Of a DNA stretch of 64,000 nt, positions 11,509 to 22,100 are shown in pieces. How positions within the stretch are numbered: position 1 is the stretch's first letter; each line of letters opens with the position of its first letter. The stretch lies in contig NC_088300.1 of assembly GCF_032854445.1 (NCBI RefSeq), forward strand, positions 10,943,191 to 11,007,190, in the 5' to 3' direction. Below the pieces are notes generated by a model. That model was not told the DNA's origin. It saw nothing but the letters and a program-made list of their open reading frames with translations, and did not search any database. Source of the stretch: Liolophura sinensis (taxonomy: Eukaryota; Mollusca; Polyplacophora; Chitonida; Chitonidae). A program made the translations under genes and the position numbers.

Positions 11509-13938
11509 CTTATATTCCCGTTTTGCCTGCAGGGTTACCATGAGTGGTGGTTCCTGGTCGGTATTTTTGCTTCTCGTCATTGTTGCGGTAACACGGGCTA
11601 ACCGTTCCTTCCTCAGCGCTTCCACAGCCTTAGTCCACCGCATCCAGACTGGATTCAACATAGCCCGATATCTCACTGTAATACAAGTACGCGATTAAGA
11701 GCTTAAATTTAGTCGTAGACATCTCTTAGCGCAGTGCTTTTTGCAGGGTTTGTAAGACTGGGGGTGCTGTCTGGCGTCGCTCATTCAAGACGCTGCTTTT
11801 CACAACGCACATCTCAAAAAGAAGGTCACGGACTAAAAAAAAGACAGCACCCTTGTCTTTACAATAGCCCTTTTGCTTATATCCACATTTCCATTTCTAC
11901 ATGACCTAGTGAAATCAGTTGGGTGCTAGTCATTTGTGTTTAATTATTATAAACAGTGCCATTCTTATGATTTTCACCTTTTAGCATGTTAATATGCATT
12001 GATGGTGGTTAGTTGGGCGACTCTGCCAGTTAGCAGTTCGAATCCTGGGGGAGTGGTTTTCAGCGATAGAATCCTTACGACTTTAATAACGAGAGATAAT
12101 ATCAGAGATATTATCTCAGGTTTAAATGTACAGCGCTTTTATAGATTTCATACAAGACCGTACTTAAATGAGGTTATATCTATACTTTATTATAACTAAT
12201 CTGATAAGAATATAGTTGTTAACCTACGTTAAAAGAGGTAAAGGATCTCGGCATAGAAATGGGTCTGGAGTAAAACTACTGTCAAATATCCCTACTCACG
12301 TGCTGTTTTCTGGTTTGGGGTTTTCCTGGTGGGGTGATAAGCGGCGTCCTCAGATTTCGTCATAGAGTTGAAAAACACACGCAGGCTGTGTGTCTGCCGG
12401 TCTGACCTCACCCCATCCACACGGTACACAGCTGACATGCGGTCTGGATTCCTCCGCTCCACTTCCGCTTTGGTGCTGTTGGAGACAATTAGCTGTATCA
12501 CCTGTCCGTCGTCGGAGAGAACATTTATAGGGACGCCCTCACCAACAATACCCAAAGTTTCAGATTTTCCTTCCATGGTCGCTGGGTTTCTTTCTGTTGG
12601 AAGTTTCTGAGCACTGTTTCCGAATCCACGGGCCGTTTTGAAATTTCCATCCAGTGAATCATGTGGAACACCGTCCCCCTCCACTCTGTAGACTTTTGTC
12701 CTAGCCACGCCAATGGTGGGCTGTTCACCGATGGACTGCTCACCGGCAGGCTGTTCACCTACGGGCTGTTTACTCCACGTGGAGTAATCTTCCTTAACTC
12801 TTCCAATAACCAATAAATCGTTCTGGCGTTCAGACTGGTGTATTTGATCGTTACCATTTTCTACTGTATGTCTACCAGCTTGGTTTCCTGCCGGTTTGTC
12901 ATTAACTGCCATTAACAGAGCTGCCTTCTCCAGCAACTCCTGTCTCCTCCCCACCGGTTCATCCCAAGACTTCGGTAAGCTCCAGTCCTCTACTCCCGCA
13001 GACAAACCACTCGGTTCATCCCCAGATTTCGGTAAGCTCCGGTCTTCCCCTTCCGCAGACAAGGCACTCGTCCTTGACCCGATCAAAAACTGTTCCAATA
13101 TGGCGATACCACTTCTAGTGTTTATTTTCCTCTGTCTAACAGCAACCTGAACCCTACTATCCTGGTGGGATTCTTCAAAGGAGGACCGAGAATATAAAAA
13201 AAAGTGTCTGACTGGGCATTGTAAAGTTGTCGGTGCTACGTTGAACCTTTTTTCTGAAGAGCCTGATTTTCATAACAAGAATTGCCTCGATAGCAACGGC
13301 AGCACTGCATAACATTTTAACTTCCCAGGATATTTCACTTATTCAGACAAGTTCCTGGGTGGATGAAGACACCGCTCCTGGCCAAGTATCGAGGAAACCT
13401 CTGGACATAAGGCCGCAGCTGAATTGGTCAGCTGAGTTGGAGAACCGGTCAAAATTTCTGCCCAGAAATCATTTGGCATTTGAAAAGTTGATGTTGATTT
13501 CGCCTTGTAGAGCGACATCAGTTCACTGAAGAACAGTTGTACTAGGTTTTTTTTTTTTTAGTCAGTGAGCCCATTCTCAGATGCTCATTGTGAAAAGTTG
13601 GTTCTTAAATAATTTGACGCCACTTTACCAAGTGATAGCAACCTCAGCCTTCAACTTCCCCTCTTCACTACACTAATTATGTTTGAATTCTGATAATAGT
13701 GTCTGCCTTTCTTACTTGACAGCATACGTAAACGAGTATACTCTTCTAACTGTTCACATGAATATACATCTTTACGAATGGTTTCCCCCAACTTGTTCAA
13801 CTAGACATTTTACGCTTTCTTAGAACTACGTAGTGTCCACAGGATATCCTCCACACGGATGTGTTTTGCTCTACATGACTTACCAGTCACCCTTAAGACT
13901 GCGATAAGAAACACGGTGAAAAACAAACTGGGGAGCAT
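11509..13938 (-). CDS. Unrecognised secreted protein, partial exon model
   Basis: A signal-peptide exon (13938-13884) encodes MLPSLFFTVFLIAVLRVT and ends at a donor GTGACTG/GTAAGT in phase 1. A large exon ends at 12300 at CAC/GTGAGT in phase 1; its open frame runs back to about 13220. It encodes a hydrophilic stretch with short repeats (SLPKSGDEP, SLPKSWDEP; QPVGEQPAGEQSIGEQP). The next exon (11675-11509) starts after TTGTATTACAG, keeps the frame (LRYRAMLNPVWMRW) and ends AAG/GTAAGA in phase 0. The join between the large exon and 11675-11509 is well supported. The join from the signal exon is not: no acceptor near 13160 gives the right phase without a stop, so the start of the large exon is unresolved or a small exon is missing. 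The function is unknown, and the 3' end is not found. Confidence 0.55.
12001..12095 (+). other. tRNA-like fragment, probable SINE head
   Basis: It contains GTTGGGCGACTCTGCC and then AGTTCGAATCCTGGG, which resemble A- and B-box promoter elements with about tRNA spacing. It does not fold into a convincing tRNA by eye. It lies between two exons of the predicted minus-strand secreted gene. Confidence 0.45.
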
Positions 13939-14123
13939 TGTACTGGTGGTCGAGACGACTGCCTGGAAGTTTGGTGCGCTGACTGAACGACACACCCAGA
14001 ATGTTCATGGCCAGCTCGTGCTATCTGACGCCATGTGGCGGACAAAACTGCATAACTACATGTATGTAAATAAGCAATCAAGTGTCTTCGTCACACAAAT
14101 TAAACCTTCACCTGTATTCAGTT

Positions 14124-14203
14124 AACTGGTCTTCGTGTCTTTTTCTGAAATACCTGTACTGTACGCCATATTCCAGCCATGTCGCGTTACACGAAGACCA
14201 GTT
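14124..14203. repeat. Inverted repeat with 15-bp arms
   Basis: AACTGGTCTTCGTGT at the left is exactly reverse-complemented at the right (ACACGAAGACCAGTT), with about 50 nt between. It may be a foldback element relic. Confidence 0.7.
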
Positions 14204-14426
14204 GCCAAAGATAACTATATCTTTGTAGTCTAGAATACAAGAGCCGGTGCTTGACCATTCAGTAAGTGAATTTTGATTGTGTGGGCATTGGGTTAGCCAA
14301 TTCTAGTTTGGCCAAGCTAAGAGCTTGTTTCCTTTTCAAATACTTACCTACTTGATCATGTAAGGCGACGCTGTGAATCCGTGTATTTGACCTAGACACA
14401 TGCGTACAGAGAATGAGAAGGTCATA

Positions 14427-14850
14427 ATGATGTAACATAATGATGTGACATAATGATGTAACATAATGATGTGACATAATGATGTAACATAATGATGTGA
14501 CATAATGATGTGACATAATGATGTAACATAATGATGTGACATAATGATGTGACATAATGATGTAACATAATGATGTGACATAATGATGTAACATAATGAT
14601 GTAACATAATGATGTGACATAATGATGTAACATAATGATGTGACATAATGATGTGACATAATGGTGTAACATAATGATGTGACATAATGATGTGACATAA
14701 TGATGTGACATAATGATGTAATATAATGGTGTGACATAATGATGTAACATGATGATGTGGCATAATGATGTAACATAATGATGTAACATAATGATGTGAC
14801 ATAATGATGTGACATAATGATGTAACATAATGATGTGACATAATGATATA
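14427..14850. repeat. 13-bp minisatellite, about 32 units
   Basis: CATAATGATGTGA and CATAATGATGTAA alternate with very few substitutions. The 13-bp period reads as a 13-residue peptide repeat in every minus-strand frame, which produces long but meaningless open frames of up to 202 codons. Confidence 0.95.
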
Positions 14851-14863
14851 CCTTGTCTGTTGT

Positions 14864-15736
14864 TCAATAACAGGGGATTGGTGAACGTGTGTTTGCAGTC
14901 ACGTGACAGTGTGGCGTCAATTTATTTAAGAATCTGCCTTTCACGATTAAGTTCTGAGAAGCGGGCCAGAAATCAACAAATTCGGCAACCTCTTTACAGA
15001 CGCCCAATAACGGTAATGCCGTGACAATGTACACTGTCTTGTGTACAATAACGATAACGTCGCGACAGTGCATAGTGTCTGTGGTACAGTTACGATAACA
15101 CCGTGACAATATACCGTGGCCATGATGCAAAAACAATAGTGTGACTGTGTGTCGTGTTTAAGGTATAATACTGTGACTTTGCACAGTCCCAGATGTATTA
15201 TAACGGTAATACTGTGTGGTGAACAGGATGGAGAATGCGTTAAGGATGATGACTCACATTTGTTTTGAGGTTGAAATATCGAAAGCTTTGTTGATGGAAA
15301 TCACAAAAACAGTTGTTTCTTTTCGTGTAATGACTTACAGCCGATGTGTACAAGCTACTGGCACGCAGAAAGACAGACATAAAACTGGCACACAGTTTAA
15401 TTTTCTTTATTCGGCTATATTACAACTTTTATACCGTATATCAGGAATGCCTGAACTGTGTCATACATACCAGGGCAAAATTATATTATATCAAAGTATG
15501 GATTTGAAATATACCCTCGTGACCAAAACTTTTTTTCGACCATTTTCCTATGAATTCTTTCAGCTTCTGACATCCAGCCCTGAGTGTATGGTTGAAGTAT
15601 GTTGATTTTTGTCGATCTCGGTTCCTTTGGAAGCTTATGCTATAGCAATCGGTCTGAAACGGGTGAGAAGTTTGATTATCATCCGTGGTCTTGACATTTT
15701 AGTGGATTTTAATATTTTCACAAGAGAAAGGATGTA
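14864..15736. other. Intergenic stretch with a diverged ~50-bp repeat
   Basis: Around 15010-15210 there are four or five degraded units built from ACGATAAC, CCGTGACA and GTGTACA words. The remainder shows no gene. The 129-codon plus-strand frame at 15216-15605 has no recognisable domain. Confidence 0.5.
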
Positions 15737-15737
15737 T

Positions 15738-15884
<147 letters not shown>

Positions 15885-16158
15885 TCAGACCACTGTATGG
15901 CTCATATATCACTGCTCTTATCACTAAAGGTATCACGGGTGAAAGGTCACACTTGAAACGGAACACCTGAATTCGTTAACGTTATAATTGCCGGTGTTCA
16001 GGAAGTACCGGGCTTTAGGTATGGCGTCAAGAACACACAAGAGGAATCAACAGTCGTAACGAAGCGCCTAACTTCGGGATGGATCGGCAATCCTGACGAA
16101 ACACGTCACCTCAAAACTGAATCACTATCACGAGCATGGAGAGAACATAGTCTTAAGC

Positions 16159-19100
16159 TTACTCTTTCATGCACTTGGCGATATGTGGACATCCGGTCTT
16201 GAAGCCGCATTTCTTTGGTTTTGTTACGCAGAAACGTCCCTTCTTGCAATGCTTTTTCTGTAATAGTAAAACACAGACGCGTCATTATTTCCTTCATTAT
16301 GACAAAGTGGGAGCAAAAGCTGATAATGTGAGCTCAAGATGTGTGGTATATCAGTTTTCCCAACACTGCGATACGATGGGAGCACAAAGTGTCTGGTGAC
16401 GTCACTATGTCTATCATTGTCACGCAGTGGGAGCCCAAGCTCTCTGCTAACGTCAGTGTTCCCGCCATTGTGACACAGTGAGCGCACATACTGTCTGGTA
16501 ACGTCAGCATTTCCGTCATTGTGACACAGTGGGAGCACAAGCTGTCTGGTAATGTCAGCATTTCCGTCATTGTGACACAGTGGGAGCACAAGCTGTCTGG
16601 CAATGTCAGTTTTCCCGCCATTGTGACACAGTAAGAGCACAAGTCATTCTTGTGCTGCGAGCCGGAAGCCAGAAGGTGGCTTTTCACTGATATCTACAAG
16701 AGCTGCTACACCTAATGTTAACGTCATGGGATCTTTGTGAATAATTAGACCTCTATAGCGCTACATGTAGGCTGTTCCTAATATCCATACACGGCATATA
16801 TAGAGTGGTGCATCACAAATATTATACTAAAGTTATAAAGAAACATTATTTGAGGCACTAAAAAATGCCACTGGTACTCTAAGTAATCTATACACATGTA
16901 CATCAAGACTATTTAAGGTCAGACGCGACTACAGTGTACCTGTAGCCGTTACACGTTGTTGGGTTAACCATAAACCGCTATACATGTAATAACAACATTA
17001 GAATTATTGTTTACCGATCTGCAACATAAACGAATTGAAAAAAAAACATTCTGATAAATTAATACTGAGATACTACTACTTTTATGATAAAGTATCACTC
17101 ACCTGACAAGGGTCAGGGGCACAACGGGACCTGGGACAGCCGCGGGTTCTGAAGCCAAACGAGCACGCTTTCCTCGCTGTAGCCTCACAGGCGCCGTTCT
17201 TTCCTGAGGGTAAAGGGGACGTTTTACTGGGTACATGTGTGTCTGACCATAATGCGGATGTACCACGAATTACAGGTTGTAAATTTACACCTGCTGATAG
17301 TCTTGTAACAGGGTCACAGATAACATGTTTACATCTATTGATAGTCTTGTTAAAGAGTTACAGGTTACGTGTTTACAGCAATTCATAGCCCTGTAAAGGG
17401 GTTACAGGCTACATGTTTACACCTTCTGACAGTCTTGTAAAAGGGTTACAGGTTACGTGTTTACAGATACTGATAGTGTTGTAAAAGGGTTACAGGCTGT
17501 TTATTTACACCTGCTGATAGTCTTGTAACAGGGTCACAGATAACATGTTTACATCTATTGATAGTCTTGTTAAAGAGTTACAGGTTACATGTTTACAGCA
17601 ATTCATAGCCCTGTAAAGGGGTTACAGGCTACATGTTTACACCTACTGATAGTCTTGTAAAAGGGTTACAGGTTACGTGTTTACAGATATTGATAGTGTT
17701 GTAAAAGGATTACAGGTTACTTGTTTACACCTACTGATAGTCTTGTAAAAGGGTTACAGGTTACATGTTTATAACTGCTGATAGTATTGTAAAAGGGTTA
17801 CAGATTTCATGTTTACACCTACTGATAATCTTGTAAAAGGGTTACAGGTTACATGTTTACGCCAATTGATAGTTATGTAAAAGGGTTACAGGTTACATGT
17901 TTACACCTACTGACAGTCTTGTAAAAGGGTTACATGTTACATGTTTACAGCTACTGATAGTCTTGTAAAAGGGTTACAGGTTACATGTTTACACCTAATG
18001 ATAGTCTTGCAAAAGGGTTACAGGTTACATGTTTTCACCTAATGATAGTCTTGTAAAAGGGTTACAGGTTACGTGTTTACAGCTATCTTTAGCCTTGTGA
18101 AAGAGTTACAGGTTACGTGTTGACAGTTGTCCTCAGCTCTGTAAAAGGTGGCACAGCCCTGTAAAAGGGTTACATGTTTACTACTCAAAGCCATGATGAG
18201 CTAAAGCCCAAAAATTTAATATACAAAATAGTTAAGCTGAATGCTCATTTTCGCCTGAACATGTCCGACCGAAATTTGGAATCAGCCGTATTTGAGTATA
18301 TTTTAGTTTATAGATTAAAGTTTCGGGACTGAAGATTGCAGCTGACAAAAAACGGGGGGGGGGGGGGTCGGGGGGGGGGAGTGGGGAGAGCTTTAGCCAC
18401 CGAACGTACCTGGTTTGATATCGATTGGCAGGACTTCTGGCATGATGACACCAGTACCCTTACAGGAAGCTTTGTGTGGGCACATGTCCATACCACAGTC
18501 AGATGGTTCTGTGATACAGACGTTGTTCTCTGGGCATATGGTGGTCTGTGGTAAAAAACAGTAGAAACATTTAGGCTACAGTACATCCACAAGGTAGGTT
18601 CTTGAACAACAAGGTCATCCACCGCAAAATGCCACGTAATAGTCATGAGTATAGCGTAACACCAATCCGTTTAATACATAAGCAAATAAATATTGTGAAG
18701 TTTTACTTTGTACTTCTGTTCATTAATTTATTTCGTTGTTTGATTTCGCATAATAGTTCTTCATTGAATGGCGCTGTACGCTGTATTTTGGAATTTTTCA
18801 CTTAATGATGGCGGCATTAAAAGTTTATAAGTAAACTTATCCTGAACACATTAATTGATTGATAGACTGACCAGTATTCACCGCAGTGTTCTGGAATATT
18901 TCACTTATATTATGGAAGTAAATGTTTATGGGTAGAGGTACATAACGCATACCTAAAACATTTATTTATTTGATTGATGCTTTACGCCGTACTCAAGAAT
19001 ATTTCACTTATACAACGGCGCCCGGCATTATGGTGGGCGGAAACCGGGCACAGCCCGGGGGAAACCCACGATCATCCGCAGGTTGGTGAAAGACCTTCCC

Positions 19101-22100
19101 ACTTAAGGCCGGAGAGGAAGCCAGCGCATACCTAAAACAATGGGAGCTGGATTGGCACATTGGTCAAGGACCTGGTGGTGGCAACAAGTCAGTGCTTTAA
19201 CAGTCTGAACGCTCCTGAATATAGGATCGGTCCAAAACATTGATATAGGAACTTATTTTCTCAGTAATACCAAATACTTTTACAACGACTCTTGCCAAAT
19301 GATATCTCACTTGGATTGCCCACTGATCAAGGTCACCTGTTTTACCCTCCCAAATTTACTTCTATTTGATAGTAATCAAGGAAATTATCATCTGATCATG
19401 TGAAAGGAACATATATTCATGACAACAGGTGAGTTCACTTACGTCACATGGGTTTGTTGCGCATGTGCAGCGTGGACAGGTTCCGTCCAGAAGGAATCCA
19501 AACTCGCACATCTTCCTGCACGTGGCCTTGCAAGGCTCAGCTGAAAAAGATTACGTTCATCCTTAGACAGTGTGGTGTTTCTATGATTTAAGTCTATAAT
19601 TACATAACTCTTAAAGTTTTTGATCATAGAGTTATACGTTTTGGTCTCTCTTGATCATGACTATAACCACAGCTGGATCTGCCAAACTGCAGATAGATAG
19701 TTTGATGTCCTTCGAATTCATTCCGTTCATTTAAAACGCAGAAAATTTAAGAATAACGGTACAATTTGATGATCAAACATCAAAAAATCTACTTTAGTCA
19801 CCTTTGACCTTGTGGCGTCGCGACAGAAGCCGCTGAAGGCAAAGAGCTCTTCGCTACCTCTACAGCATAGGCCTTCACCGCAGGAGACAAGCGCTGTACT
19901 TCAACAACCACGCTTTCAGTCGGTGTGCAGAAGTTAGCCCTATTATTTGCATACTCCAAACCATCTTTCTTTCAGTAAGGTTGACACTGATAATGTTGGA
20001 CATCGCTAGTTTGATTAAACGAAGATGGTTCCAAACTAACAGTACTTATTTAAGCTAGTATAATGGCAGGCACGAGGACTACAAACCAGCCACGACTGTC
20101 CTCACTACGGTGCCCCACTACAGGATTCCCCACTAAAGGGTCCCCACTACAGGGTCCACATGAAGCTTGGATATCCCGACGTCATGAAACCCTCAGATGA
20201 CTACGGCGATAAATAACAATTACAAGTATACATAAAACCAATACAATTATTTAAAACCTTCTTTGCATCTGGTTGATAGGATTTTATTTATTTATTTGAT
20301 TGGTGTTTTACGCCGTACTCACCGGTCGTTATAAAAAAAAGGCGTAATGAAGGTGAAATATTATGCAATTATTGCATGTTTCAGAGTGAAACATCGTGAT
20401 TTGTCGGCTCATGTATAACGAGCGCGCAGCGTGAGTTCTCCATCAGCTGTCGAGATCCGACAAATCACGATGTTCCACTCTGAAACAGGCTACATGTTTA
20501 CACCTTCTGACAGTCTTGTAAAAGGGTTACAGGTTACGTGTTTACAGATACTGATAGTGTTGTAAAAGGGTTACAGGCTGTTTATTTACACCTGCTGATA
20601 GTCTTGTGACAGGGTCACAGATAACATGTTTACACCTATTGATAGTCTTGTTAAAGAGTTACAGGTTACGTGTTTACAGCAATTCATAGCCCTGTAAAGG
20701 GGTTACAGGCTACATGTTTACACCTACTGATAGTCTTGTAAAAGGGTTACAGGATACATGTTTACAGATACTGATAGTGTTGTAAAAGGATTACAGGTTA
20801 TTTGTTTACACCTACTGATAGTCTTGTAAAAGGGTTACAGGTTACATGTTTATAACTGCTGATAGTATTGTAAAAGGGTTACAGATTTCATGTTTACACC
20901 TACTGATAGTCTTGTAAAAGGGTTACAGGTTACATGTTTACGCCAATTGATAGTTATGTAAAAGGGTTACATGTTACATGTTTACACCTACTGACAGTCT
21001 TGTAAAAGGGTTACATGTTACATGTTTACAGCTACTGATAGTCTTGTAAAAGGGTTATAGGTTACATGTTTACACCTAATGATAGTCTTGCAAAAGGGTT
21101 ACAGGTTACATGTTTTCACCTAATGATAGTCTTGTAAAAGGGTTACAGGTTACGTGTTTACAGCTATCTTTAGCCTTGTGAAAGAGTTACAGGTTACGTG
21201 TTGACAGTTGTCCTCAGCTCTGTAAAAGGTTGCCGGTTACGTCTTTACAGTTAAAGTCACAGCCCTGTAAAAGGGTTACATGTTTACTACTCAAAGCCAT
21301 GATGAGCTAAAGCCCAAAAATTTAATATACAAAATAGTTAAGCTGAATGCTCATTTTCGCCTGAACATGTCCGACCGAAATTTGGAATCAGCCGTATTTG
21401 AGTATATTTTAGTTTATAGATTAAAGTTTCGGGACTGAAGATTGCAGCTGACAAAAAACGGGGGGGGGGTCGGGGGGGGGGAGTGGGGAGAGCTTTAGCC
21501 ACCGAACGTACCTGGTTTGATATCGATTGGCAGGACTTCTGGCATGATGACACCAGTACCCTTACAGGAAGCTTTGTGTGGGCACATGTCCATACCACAG
21601 TCAGATGGTTCTGTGATACAGACGTTGTTCTCTGGGCATATGGTGGTCTGTGGTAAAAAACAGTAGAAACATTTAGGCTACAGTACATCCACAAGGTAGG
21701 TTCTTGAACAACAAGGTCATCCACCGCAAAATGCCACGTAATAGTCATGAGTATAGCGTAACACCAATCCGTTTAATACATAAGCAAATAAATATTGTGA
21801 AGTTTTACTTTGTACTTCTGTTCATTAATTTATTTCGTTGTTTGATTTCGCATAATAGTTCTTCATTGAATGGCGTTGTACGCTGTATTTTGGAATTTTT
21901 CACTTAATGATGGCGGCATTAAAAGTTTATAAGTAAAGGAAACTGGACTGCCCGCATGAAACCACGGTCAGAGACTTCTGTGATCCAGATGTTCCTATTT
22001 GATCATTTCTAGGCCTGTGATAGAGTAAGACATCCGCAACATCACGCACGGTACCTCTGCCTTTTCTGCTTTATTCACCTACCATTGCAATGCCAAACAC

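Larger units (their letters stand above)
17407..20487. repeat. Tandem segmental duplication, copy 1 (3081 bp)
   Basis: This is nearly identical to 20488-23834, with roughly a dozen substitutions seen by eye, a G-run length change and a 248-bp segment missing after 18828. It contains antistasin-like exons 5 and 6. Confidence 0.9.

Noticed and set aside
12001-12095. Functional tRNA gene
   Set aside because: Box-like elements are present but no convincing acceptor stem or cloverleaf; more likely a SINE head.
12896-13150. Plus-strand frame ending MAIPLLVFIFLCLTAT
   Set aside because: Looks like a signal peptide but is followed immediately by a stop; the opposite strand has a longer frame with matched splice sites.
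14427-14850. CRISPR-like array
   Set aside because: Units are contiguous with no unique spacers and the genome is eukaryotic.
14259-14867. 202-codon minus-strand frame of HHYVTSLCHIIM repeats
   Set aside because: Created by the 13-bp minisatellite, equally open in all three minus frames.
16224-16687. 138- and 117-codon minus-strand frames
   Set aside because: A 59-bp minisatellite in intron 7 of the antistasin-like gene; the true last exon (16257-16159) overlaps only at the edge.
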